Shown here piece after piece: positions 25,669 through 33,151 of a DNA stretch of 64,000 nucleotides. The notes beneath the pieces are model-generated. The model made no database searches. It was not told the DNA's origin and worked only from the letters and a program-made list of their open reading frames with translations. Position 1 is the first letter of the stretch, and every line of letters starts with the position of its first letter. The stretch spans positions 496,001 to 560,000 of the forward strand of contig NZ_CP087590.1 in the NCBI RefSeq assembly GCF_015594925.2, read 5' to 3'. The position numbers were made by a program, and so were the translations under genes. The stretch comes from Vibrio sp. VB16. Lineage in GTDB: Bacteria > Pseudomonadota > Gammaproteobacteria > Enterobacterales > Vibrionaceae.

Positions 25669-26007
25669 ATGAAACTAATTAACGCCATTATAAAACCATT
25701 CAAATTAGACGACGTTCGTGAAGCTTTATCGGATGTTGGTATTGAAGGTATGACGGTCTCCGAAGTTAAAGGCTTTGGTCGTCAAAAAGGACACACAGAA
25801 CTTTACCGTGGTGCCGAGTATCAAGTGGACTTTCTACCGAAAGTAAAACTGGAAATCGCCACTCAAGCTGAAAACGTAGATCGCGTAATTGAAGCGGTAA
25901 GCAAAGCTGCACACACAGGAAAAATTGGAGACGGTAAGATTTTCGTTTATGACTTAAGCCAAGTTGTACGTATTCGTACTGGTGAAATGGATAGTGAAGC
26001 ACTTTAA
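25669..26007 (+). CDS. glnK: Nitrogen regulatory PII protein GlnK
   Basis: A 112-residue PII trimer subunit that senses 2-oxoglutarate, ATP/ADP and nitrogen status. The T-loop holds the uridylylation tyrosine Y51 (YRGAEYQVDFLPK), and the B-loop is THTGKIGDGKIF-like (AHTGKIGDGKIFV). I selected the ATG at 25669 because GAGAGGA lies 6 bases upstream and the protein has the family length exactly; an upstream ATG at 25651 would add six odd residues. It is directly followed by amtB, and GlnK blocks the AmtB pore when nitrogen is plentiful. Confidence 0.95.
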   Translation: MKLINAIIKPFKLDDVREALSDVGIEGMTVSEVKGFGRQKGHTELYRGAEYQVDFLPKVKLEIATQAENVDRVIEAVSKAAHTGKIGDGKIFVYDLSQVVRIRTGEMDSEAL

Positions 26008-26025
26008 GGGATTGGAGAATATATA

Positions 26026-27255
26026 ATGGAACTATTAACTACAGTAACTGAACTTCGTTACGCACTGGACACTTTTTTCTTCTTAATTTCAGGTGCGTTG
26101 GTCATGTGGATGGCAGCCGGTTTTGCCATGCTAGAAGCGGGTCTTGTTCGTTCAAAGAACACCACTGAAATTTTAACTAAGAACTTCGTACTTTATGCTA
26201 TCGCTTGTACCATGTTCTTGTTGATTGGCTACAACATTATGTATGTAGATAATACTGAAGGTGGCATCATTCCTTCGATTGGTGCACTCATCGGTTCACA
26301 AGCTGAAGGCGCAGATCACTCTCTAGAATCAGATTTCTTCTTCCAAGTTGTCTTCGTGGCGACATCAATGTCAGTGGTTTCTGGTGCGGTTGCTGAACGT
26401 ATGAAACTATGGGCATTCTTAATCTTCTCTGTTGTTCTTACCGGGGTTATCTATCCTGTTGAAGGATACTGGACTTGGGGTGGTGGTTTCCTTGCTGCTG
26501 CTGGTTTTAGTGATTTTGCTGGTTCAGGTATTGTACACATGGCTGGTGCCGCTGCTGCGTTAGCGGGTGTATTGCTACTCGGTGCTCGTAAAGGGAAATA
26601 TGGTAAGAACGGTGAAGTTCACCCAATTCCTGGTTCAAATATGCCACTTGCGACACTCGGTACATTTATCCTTTGGTTCGGTTGGTTCGGCTTTAACGGT
26701 GGTTCTCAGTTAATGCTTTCTGACTTCGAAAACGCGACGGCGGTAGGTCAAATATTCCTAAACACGAATGCTGCCGCAGCCGCAGGTGCTATCGCCGCTC
26801 TACTGGTGTGTAAAACAACATGGGGTAAAGCAGACCTAACGATGATTTTGAATGGTGCATTAGCCGGTCTTGTCGCTATTACCGCTGACCCACTATCACC
26901 ATCACCTGTTGCCGCGATTATCATCGGTGTAGTGGCAGGCGCGCTCGTTGTATTCTCTATTATCGCGTTTGATAAAATCAAGATTGATGATCCCGTTGGT
27001 GCTATCTCTGTACACGGTGTATGTGGTCTATTTGGTTTATTGGTTGTTCCTGTAAGCAATGCGGATGCAACATTTGGAGCCCAGCTTCTCGGTGCGGCAG
27101 TTATCTTTGCTTGGGTATTCGGAGCAAGTCTAGTGGTTTGGGCTGTACTGAAAGCGACAACGGGTATCCGAGTGACGGAAGACGAAGAGATGGAAGGCAT
27201 GGACATGCACGACTGTGGCGTTGGTGCTTACCCAGAGTTTGTTTCTCTAAAGTAA
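26026..27255 (+). CDS. amtB: Ammonium channel AmtB
   Basis: A 409-residue Amt/Rh-type channel with eleven expected transmembrane helices. Pore signatures include MWMAAGFAMLEAGLVRSKN near the N-terminus, the first pore histidine in GSGIVHMAGAAAAL, FILWFGWFGFNGGSQL, and the second histidine in ISVHGVCGLFG. It lacks a long N-terminal signal peptide like that of E. coli AmtB. It lies 18 bases after glnK with a ribosome site (GGAG), so both are under the sigma-54 promoter. A terminator follows 46 bases after the stop. Confidence 0.95.
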   Translation: MELLTTVTELRYALDTFFFLISGALVMWMAAGFAMLEAGLVRSKNTTEILTKNFVLYAIACTMFLLIGYNIMYVDNTEGGIIPSIGALIGSQAEGADHSLESDFFFQVVFVATSMSVVSGAVAERMKLWAFLIFSVVLTGVIYPVEGYWTWGGGFLAAAGFSDFAGSGIVHMAGAAAALAGVLLLGARKGKYGKNGEVHPIPGSNMPLATLGTFILWFGWFGFNGGSQLMLSDFENATAVGQIFLNTNAAAAAGAIAALLVCKTTWGKADLTMILNGALAGLVAITADPLSPSPVAAIIIGVVAGALVVFSIIAFDKIKIDDPVGAISVHGVCGLFGLLVVPVSNADATFGAQLLGAAVIFAWVFGASLVVWAVLKATTGIRVTEDEEMEGMDMHDCGVGAYPEFVSLK

Positions 27256-27301
27256 TCGTCATTAGGCTTTAGTTATAAGTAATAACAATTCGTAATATTA
27301 A

Positions 27302-27325
27302 ACCCGCCCTTGTGGCGGGTTTTTC
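27302..27325 (+). terminator. Terminator after glnK-amtB
   Basis: ACCCGCC and GGCGGGT form a 7-bp stem with a 5-base loop, followed by TTTTTCTTTT. Confidence 0.92.
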
Positions 27326-27376
27326 TTTTGTTTATTGATATTTATCATTGCAGAAACTATTTTTTTAAATATAATA

Positions 27377-27395
27377 GCGAACGATAACTATTATC
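27377..27395 (+). promoter_or_regulatory. Fur-like box upstream of fbpA
   Basis: GCGAACGATAACTATTATC matches 14 of 19 positions of the classical Fur box (GATAATGATAATCATTATC). It lies 28 bases before the fbpA start, overlapping the likely promoter, which agrees with iron repression. Confidence 0.65.
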
Positions 27396-27422
27396 ATTTG
27401 CATCTATGTTTAAGGAATTACA

Positions 27423-28436
27423 ATGAAAAAAGTGCTATCTCTTTCTGCCCTAGCTTTGATTTCTATTAGCTCACCTACTTTTGCTGCCGAAGAGGTAAAT
27501 GTTTATTCTTATCGTCAACCGTTCTTGGTTGAACCAATGTTTAACGAATTTACTAAAGAAACAGGCATCAAAGTTAACGTTAAATTTGCTAAGAAAGGTT
27601 TGGCAGAGAAGCTACAACAGGAAGGTGAGTATAGCCCTGCAGATGTAATTTTAACGACGGACATTAGCCGCTTAGCGGAATTAGTTGAAAAAGATGTCGT
27701 TCAGCCAGTGCAAAATGATGTGATTGAACAAAACGTTCCAACACAATACAGAGACAGCAAAGATGAGTGGTTCGCTCTAACGCTACGCAGCCGTAATGTC
27801 TATTCTTCTCGCGATCGTGTGGGTAAGTTGGGTGCGGAATTTGATTATGCAGATTTAGCGAATCCAGAATATAAAGGTAAAATTTGTACACGTTCTGGTA
27901 AGCATGCTTACAACGTTTCCCTTGTTTCTGCGATGATAGCGCATAAGGGTGAAGCTGAAACCAAAACTTGGTTAGAAGGTGTCAAAGCGAATCTAGCACG
28001 TAAACCTCAAGGTAACGATCGTGGTCAAGTAAAAGCGATCAAAGAAGGTTTATGTGATGTTTCATTAGGAAATAGCTATTACCTAGGTAAAATGGTTAAC
28101 GATAAAGAGCAAAAAGCATGGGCTGATGCAGTTTATATTAACTACCCGAATCAAAATACCACCGGTACTCATGTCAATGTAAGCGGCATGGCAATGGCTA
28201 AGTATTCTCCAAACAAAGAGAATGCGGTAAAACTGATGGAATTCCTAACTGGCGATATTGCTCAAAAAATGTATGCTGAAGTGAACTTCGAATACCCAGT
28301 TAAAGAAGGTGTGAAGCGATCTGAACTTGTCGCATCTTGGGGTGATTTTAAAGCAGATGATCTTGCATTAGAAGAGATAGCCGCCAATCATAGTAAAGCG
28401 GTAAAATTATTGGACGAAGTGAAGTTTGACCTTTAA
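27423..28436 (+). CDS. fbpA: Periplasmic ferric-iron-binding protein FbpA
   Basis: A 337-residue extracellular solute-binding protein of the FbpA/FutA type. A signal peptide (about 1-21, ending SSPTFA-A) exports it. The mature protein starts EEVNVYSYRQPFLVEPMF. The twin tyrosines that bind Fe(III) are in LGNSYYLGKM, and the conserved GTHVNVSGMAMAKYSPN follows. It would deliver unchelated ferric iron to the FbpBC transporter. It has AAGGAA in front of its start. The gene is separated from fbpB by 270 bases carrying hairpin repeats, so the binding protein may be made in excess over the membrane parts. Confidence 0.93.
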   Translation: MKKVLSLSALALISISSPTFAAEEVNVYSYRQPFLVEPMFNEFTKETGIKVNVKFAKKGLAEKLQQEGEYSPADVILTTDISRLAELVEKDVVQPVQNDVIEQNVPTQYRDSKDEWFALTLRSRNVYSSRDRVGKLGAEFDYADLANPEYKGKICTRSGKHAYNVSLVSAMIAHKGEAETKTWLEGVKANLARKPQGNDRGQVKAIKEGLCDVSLGNSYYLGKMVNDKEQKAWADAVYINYPNQNTTGTHVNVSGMAMAKYSPNKENAVKLMEFLTGDIAQKMYAEVNFEYPVKEGVKRSELVASWGDFKADDLALEEIAANHSKAVKLLDEVKFDL

Positions 28437-28477
28437 TAAGGGTGAACTAACCCGTAACTCCAACGAAAGTGTAATGT

Positions 28478-28500
28478 AGTTAGGTTAAGGCTATCTAACT
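28478..28500 (+). repeat. Short hairpin after fbpA
   Basis: AGTTAG (28478-28483) and CTAACT (28495-28500) form a 6-bp stem, 42 bases after the fbpA stop. It is the first of three structured elements in the gap. Confidence 0.4.
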
Positions 28501-28520
28501 CTGTGTCCCTACAAAAGCAA

Positions 28521-28590
28521 CGTCATCCTACGAAAGCGGGGATCTAATTTCATCAAGATTCCCGTCTCCACGGGAATGACGGTTTTTTTT
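28521..28590 (+). repeat. Palindromic intergenic repeat with T-tract, copy 1
   Basis: A 61-base imperfect palindrome: the left arm CGTCATCCTACGAAAGCGGG continues into GATCT, and the right arm is AGATTCCCGTCTCCACGGGA then ATGACG. Eight T residues follow (28583-28590). It looks like the GTCATTCCCG-type dispersed repeat of many proteobacteria and would act as a terminator or attenuator. Confidence 0.7.
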
Positions 28591-28605
28591 GTTCTAACCG
28601 AACAG

Positions 28606-28664
28606 CACTGCATGAAAGTGGGGATATGACTTTACAAAGACTCTCGTTTACACGGAAGTGACGA
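28606..28664 (+). repeat. Palindromic intergenic repeat, degenerate copy 2
   Basis: CACTGCATGAAAGTGGGGAT at the left and ACTCTCGTTTACACGGAAGT then GACG at the right align with copy 1 over their whole length with many substitutions. There is no T-tract. It is probably an old tandem duplicate. Confidence 0.55.
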
Positions 28665-28706
28665 CATATTAAATCGAGTGCATTTATTTTATATGCTGTT
28701 ATATAA

Positions 28707-30332
28707 ATGAAAGAAAAAAATCGTATTTGGAAAGCCAGTAGTGGGAGTTTGTCTCTGCTACTGGTTTTGCCGATCTTAGCTATCTTCTATTTGTCGCTTG
28801 GTGACTCAGGTGATCTTTTTGCACATCTAATTTCTACGGTAATGCCTACCTATATCTACAACACTGTCGTTCTTGTATTGGGTGTGCTTGTTTTAGCGCT
28901 GTTATTTGGCGTGCCAAGTGCATGGTTAATGGCGATGTGCCGATTACCGGGTGAAAGAATATTGCAGTGGGCACTCGTACTGCCGTTGGCTATGCCAGGC
29001 TACGTTGTTGGGTATATTTTTACGGACTGGTTTGATTATGCGGGTCCAATACAGATATTCATTCGGGCGTTTTTTGGCTGGCAGGCTGGAGACTACTGGT
29101 TCCCTGATCTACGCTCGCTAGGTGGTGCGATGGCCATTTTAGCTTTGGTTTTTTATCCCTATGTTTATTTGATGGCCAGAGCCGCCTTTATGGAGCAGAG
29201 TGCCAGTTTACTGCAATCGGCAAGGCTACTTCGGTGCTCGCCATTCGAAAGCTTTAGACGATTGTCTCTTCCTCTCGCACGTCCTTCCATTGCCGTGGGT
29301 TTGTCTTTGGTGGCAATGGAAACGATTGGCGATTTTGGCACGGTTAGCTATTTTTCAGTTAATACTTTAACCACGGCCGTTTACGATACGTGGCTTGGTT
29401 ATTCAAATCTCAATGCAGCGGCAAAAATATCTGCGATTATGTTGCTCGTGGTTATCCTATTATTGAGCACCGAACGTTATAGCCGGAGAAAGCAAAAGCT
29501 GTTTCAGGCAAACTTTACTAGCCACGAAGAGTTGCGTTATACACTCCATGGGTGGAAGAAATGGTTAGCACTAACATGGTGTTGGGGGCTGGTTTCCGTC
29601 GCGTTTATCTTGCCATTGGGCCAGCTACTTATCTACGCGTATAAATATTTTTCGCAAAGCTGGACGGAAGAATTCAGACAGTATGCGGTGAATAGTTTGC
29701 AGGTCTCTATTATTGCGGCTCTCATCGCGATACTGGTAGCATTGGTGGTCAATTTCTCACATCGACTCAATGGTAACCGTTTGAGTGTGACATTTATGCG
29801 TTTGGCCTCTCTAGGTTATGCGGTGCCAGGTACTGTGTTAGCGATTGGTGTCATGGCTCCAGTGCTTACGATGGACCACTGGATAAACGATATCGCCAAA
29901 CAGATGGAATGGGGAAGACCCGGCTTGGTTCTTTCTGGTTCAATGTTTGCCATGATATTTGCTATGGTGGTGCGATTTTCTGCTGTTGCGATTGGTAGCG
30001 TGGAAAGTAGCTTAAACAAAATATCCCCGTCTATGGATATGGCCAGTAGAACAATGGGGTGCAATCAGAATCAGATGTTAAAACGCGTTCATTTGCCTTT
30101 GGTTAGACGCGGTGTTTTGGTCGCAGGCTTGTTGGTATTTATTGAATCAATGAAAGAGCTCAATGCTGCTCTGTTGTTAAGACCATTTAACTTCGAAACC
30201 TTAGCGACGTATGTTTACAATTTTGTCTCAGATGAACACCTAGAGTTGGGCGCACTACCTGCCGTCTTGTTAATACTGGTAGGTTTAATCCCTCTTATCG
30301 TTATCAATCGATCTTTAGAACAGGCACATTAA
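28707..30332 (+). CDS. fbpB: Ferric-iron ABC permease FbpB (fused double permease)
   Basis: A 541-residue inner-membrane protein made of two homologous permease halves. Each half has about six helices and an ABC coupling loop (SARLLRCSPFESFRRLSLPLARP at about 170-192, and ASRTMGCNQNQMLKRVHLPLVRR at about 446-468). It is typical of FbpB/HitB/FutB iron permeases. No Shine-Dalgarno precedes the ATG at 28707 and an in-frame stop sits directly before it, so initiation may be weak or leaderless. The stop overlaps the fbpC ATG by one base, implying coupling. Confidence 0.92.
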   Translation: MKEKNRIWKASSGSLSLLLVLPILAIFYLSLGDSGDLFAHLISTVMPTYIYNTVVLVLGVLVLALLFGVPSAWLMAMCRLPGERILQWALVLPLAMPGYVVGYIFTDWFDYAGPIQIFIRAFFGWQAGDYWFPDLRSLGGAMAILALVFYPYVYLMARAAFMEQSASLLQSARLLRCSPFESFRRLSLPLARPSIAVGLSLVAMETIGDFGTVSYFSVNTLTTAVYDTWLGYSNLNAAAKISAIMLLVVILLLSTERYSRRKQKLFQANFTSHEELRYTLHGWKKWLALTWCWGLVSVAFILPLGQLLIYAYKYFSQSWTEEFRQYAVNSLQVSIIAALIAILVALVVNFSHRLNGNRLSVTFMRLASLGYAVPGTVLAIGVMAPVLTMDHWINDIAKQMEWGRPGLVLSGSMFAMIFAMVVRFSAVAIGSVESSLNKISPSMDMASRTMGCNQNQMLKRVHLPLVRRGVLVAGLLVFIESMKELNAALLLRPFNFETLATYVYNFVSDEHLELGALPAVLLILVGLIPLIVINRSLEQAH

Positions 30333-31363
30333 TGAGTAGTACCTTATCCATCAACAATTTGACCTGCCAGTACGAGAATGAAAACGTTCTGGAATCACTC
30401 TCCCTTGAGGTTGAGCAGGGCGAAATAGTCTGCCTGCTTGGTGCGAGCGGTTGCGGAAAAACAACACTATTAAAGGCAATTGCGGGGCTGCTTCCGTTAA
30501 CGAGCGGTACCATGAGTCTGAATGACCAATTGTTGGATGATGGCGAAAGTTGGTTGCCACCTGAACAGCGCCATATTGGTATGATCTTTCAAGATTACGC
30601 CCTTTTTCCGCATCTGACTGTTGCAGAAAATATCGCATTCGGGCTACGAGAAGTCTCCACCGCAGAGAAGCTGAAGATAGTCGACGAAATGTTGGCGCTG
30701 ATACATCTTCCCGGTTATCAAAATCGATATCCTCATCAGTTATCCGGCGGTCAGCAGCAGCGTATTGCGATTGCCCGCTCCCTTTCATATAAGCCAAACC
30801 TACTTTTGCTAGATGAACCTTTTTCCAATATCGATACTCAAGTACGGCACGATCTAATATTGCAGATTCGCAAAATTTTTAAGCAGCAGGGTGTAACGGC
30901 AATCTTCGTGACTCATAGCCGTGAAGAGGCATTTGCCTTCGCGGATAAGATGGCGGTTATGAACAATGGTGTTATTGAACAATTTGGTGAAGCTTCCGAT
31001 CTTTACCATCAACCGTCGAGTAAATTTGTTGCCAATTTCCTTGGTGGTGGCAGTTATTTAGCGGCAAAAAAAATCAGCGAAACAAAATTTGAGACGGTGT
31101 TTGGTGTCATTACTGCTCAATCAAAAGGGAATATAGCAAATGGTGACGACTGCCTATTGCTAATACGACCGCAGTACGTGCAAGTGTCTCAGAATGTAGC
31201 AGGGGTCGCTAAGGTTGTGGAACAGTTATTTATGGGGGATCAATGTCGCTATGTTATCGAGATAGATGATACTAAACTCGTTGCGACAGCCGCGTCGGCA
31301 ATATCGGTTGGTGATACCGTCAGTATTGCATTAGAAGAGCAATCTATATTGGCATTCTTATAA
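30332..31363 (+). CDS. fbpC: Ferric-iron ABC transporter ATPase FbpC
   Basis: A 343-residue ATP-binding subunit energising FbpB. Walker A is LGASGCGKTT, the Q-loop is MIFQDYALFPHLTV, the signature is LSGGQQQRIAIARSL, Walker B is LLLLDEPFSNID and the H-loop is FVTHSREEAF. Residues about 240-343 form a TOBE-type regulatory domain as in other FbpC/PotA proteins. Its start overlaps the fbpB stop. No clear terminator is seen in the 158 bases before the YbjQ genes, so readthrough is possible but unproven. Confidence 0.93.
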   Translation: MSSTLSINNLTCQYENENVLESLSLEVEQGEIVCLLGASGCGKTTLLKAIAGLLPLTSGTMSLNDQLLDDGESWLPPEQRHIGMIFQDYALFPHLTVAENIAFGLREVSTAEKLKIVDEMLALIHLPGYQNRYPHQLSGGQQQRIAIARSLSYKPNLLLLDEPFSNIDTQVRHDLILQIRKIFKQQGVTAIFVTHSREEAFAFADKMAVMNNGVIEQFGEASDLYHQPSSKFVANFLGGGSYLAAKKISETKFETVFGVITAQSKGNIANGDDCLLLIRPQYVQVSQNVAGVAKVVEQLFMGDQCRYVIEIDDTKLVATAASAISVGDTVSIALEEQSILAFL

Positions 31364-31521
31364 GTCATTATACCTGGATCCTCTGACGATTTTAAGTTCG
31401 TGCTTCGAGGTCATACTTAATCTACTGCTATGTAATAAATCTTTGACATTACAATTAGATAGAATGTAATGTGGTTTCATATTTCTGAGATTGAATAATG
31501 TATGTTTGCTAGGGGACGATA

Positions 31522-31836
31522 ATGATCTATACGAATATTGAAACGGTACCAGGAAAAGAAATTGTTGAGCATTTTGGTATTGTTCAAGGGAGTACTGTTC
31601 GGGCGAAACACGTTGGTAGAGATTTTATGGCGGGCCTTAAGAATCTCATTGGTGGTGAACTTAAAGGTTACACAGAATTACTACAAGACTCCCGTGAAGA
31701 GGCGATGAATCGAATGGGAGATCAAGCGGAGTTAATGGGTGCGAATGCCATCGTCAACATTCGTTTTGCAACATCATCTGTTGCTCAAGGCGCAGCCGAA
31801 CTTTTCGTCTACGGTACCGCAGTTAAAGTGGTATAG
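31522..31836 (+). CDS. YbjQ family protein (UPF0145/DUF74)
   Basis: A 104-residue protein, full length for the YbjQ family. The core reads GIVQGSTVRAKHVGRDFMA, GGELKGYTELLQDSREEAM, RMGDQAELMGANAIVNIRF and ELFVYGTAVKV. Solved family members assemble into rings and the family is annotated as possibly metal binding, but no biochemical role is established. It is soluble and lacks a signal peptide. GGGGAC lies before the ATG. It is first in a tight run with a membrane-anchored paralogue (8-base gap) and an M48 protease (9-base gap). Confidence 0.85.
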   Translation: MIYTNIETVPGKEIVEHFGIVQGSTVRAKHVGRDFMAGLKNLIGGELKGYTELLQDSREEAMNRMGDQAELMGANAIVNIRFATSSVAQGAAELFVYGTAVKVV

Positions 31837-31844
31837 GTGATCGT

Positions 31845-32321
31845 ATGGAACTGATACTGCAGAATCTAAATATTGTTATCTTCCTCATTTTGGTTTGTGT
31901 GGGTTACGGAGCTGGTTCGTATTTTGAGCGGGCTCATTATGCATCAATCGAAAAACGAGAGCGTGAACTCATCCATATTCCTGTTATTACCACTAAGTGG
32001 GAGCCTAAAGATGCTTCCAGCCAACGAACAGAACTTGTTACGGGTAATGTGGTTATTTCCATCGATTATTTTAAGCGACTGTTGGCTACGTTGAGAAACA
32101 TATTTGGTGGAAATGTAACCTCGTATGAATCACTTGTAGATAGAGCGCGTAGAGAAGCAATACTTAGAATGAAAGAAGAGGCACTGGCTAAAGGCGCGAA
32201 TATGGTGGTTAATCTACGTTTAGAAACCGCCGCGATTGGTAATAGTGCTAATCAAAAAAGGCAGGTAGGTAGTGTTGAAGTTGTCGCTTACGGGACAGCG
32301 TACATTAACTCCAATCAGTAG
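31845..32321 (+). CDS. Membrane-anchored YbjQ-like protein
   Basis: A 158-residue protein with one N-terminal transmembrane helix (about 7-25) and a YbjQ/DUF74 domain from about 50 onward. The alignment with the preceding gene is clear in LATLRNIFGGNVTSYESLVD, RARREAILRMKEEALAKGAN, VVNLRLETA and VEVVAYGTAY. It appears to be a diverged duplicate that gained a membrane anchor. The polar insert SANQKRQVGS near the C-terminus is absent from the first copy. It is cotranscribed with its neighbours. Role unknown; probably a membrane partner of the soluble ring-forming paralogue or of the protease that follows. Confidence 0.75.
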   Translation: MELILQNLNIVIFLILVCVGYGAGSYFERAHYASIEKRERELIHIPVITTKWEPKDASSQRTELVTGNVVISIDYFKRLLATLRNIFGGNVTSYESLVDRARREAILRMKEEALAKGANMVVNLRLETAAIGNSANQKRQVGSVEVVAYGTAYINSNQ

Positions 32322-32330
32322 CAAATTGCG

Positions 32331-33143
32331 ATGATTAAATATACGCCGAAAGTTCTTTCAGAAAACCCCAATGTAACCAAAAAGCATCCATTGATAGAGC
32401 TTTTCTGGTTAGTGGGGGGACTGATATTTTTGACAGGCGTAATATTTATTTCTCTTGGTATGATGACTGACTGGGCAGTATCAAAAACATCACCAGAAAT
32501 AGAAGCCGTATTTTCCGACAGTATTGTCGAAAACTTTGATGCCGTGCCTAATGCAGAATTGAGTTTACGACTTAATCGAATGATAGAAAAACTCCCTAGC
32601 GACTCGATCTTAAAGCAGTATGATTTTCAGGTTTATCTCGGAGATGATGATCAGGTTAATGCCATGGCGTTGCCGGGCGGAAATATTATTGTCTATTCAG
32701 GTTTGCTTAGTGTCATTGAATCAGAGAATGAACTCGACATGGTACTTAGCCATGAGCTCGGACACTTTGATTCTCGTGACCATTTACGAGGACTCGGCCG
32801 AGGTTTAGGTATTGCGGTTATCTCTACGTTTTTATTGGGCGTGGATAGTGACGTAAACGAATTGATTTCAAATACAGCAATGAGCTTTCAAGCCCAGTAC
32901 TCTCAAGACCAAGAAGAAGTGGCGGATCTATTCGCGCTTGATCTACTCGTTCGAACTTATGGACATGCAGGTGGTGCCACCGACTTTTTTGAGAGAATTT
33001 CAGACCAATCAGAACAAGATTATAATTTTCTTTCTACTCACCCAAACCCTACCTCTAGAGTAGAGAAACTGAACCGCCGAATTGAGCAACATAATTACCC
33101 AATAGATGAGGTTAAACCGTATATATTGGGTACGACTCAGTAA
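32331..33143 (+). CDS. M48-family zinc metalloprotease, membrane anchored
   Basis: A 270-residue protease. A hydrophobic helix (about 22-46) follows a short basic N-terminus. The M48 catalytic domain carries HELGH (141-145, in VLSHELGHFDSRDH), and the third zinc ligand is likely E195 in QEEVADLFALDLL. The STHPNPTSRVEKL motif near the C-terminus is typical of M48 members such as BepA/LoiP and HtpX relatives. These act in envelope or membrane protein quality control. No lipobox is seen. It is last gene of the YbjQ-YbjQ-M48 run and faces the chitin operon tail to tail with 8 bases between stops. Confidence 0.85.
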   Translation: MIKYTPKVLSENPNVTKKHPLIELFWLVGGLIFLTGVIFISLGMMTDWAVSKTSPEIEAVFSDSIVENFDAVPNAELSLRLNRMIEKLPSDSILKQYDFQVYLGDDDQVNAMALPGGNIIVYSGLLSVIESENELDMVLSHELGHFDSRDHLRGLGRGLGIAVISTFLLGVDSDVNELISNTAMSFQAQYSQDQEEVADLFALDLLVRTYGHAGGATDFFERISDQSEQDYNFLSTHPNPTSRVEKLNRRIEQHNYPIDEVKPYILGTTQ

Positions 33144-33151
33144 CTCATAGG

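Noticed and set aside
26748..27206. 152-codon frame antisense to amtB
   Set aside because: Ala/Thr/Pro-rich composition follows from the codons of the amtB helices on the other strand. No independent support.
30351..30797. 148-codon frame antisense to fbpC
   Set aside because: Entirely within the conserved ABC ATPase gene; no ribosome site or family match.
31364..31521. Promoter or terminator between fbpC and the YbjQ operon
   Set aside because: No convincing hairpin with T-tract or -35/-10 pair could be fixed by eye, so neither was listed.
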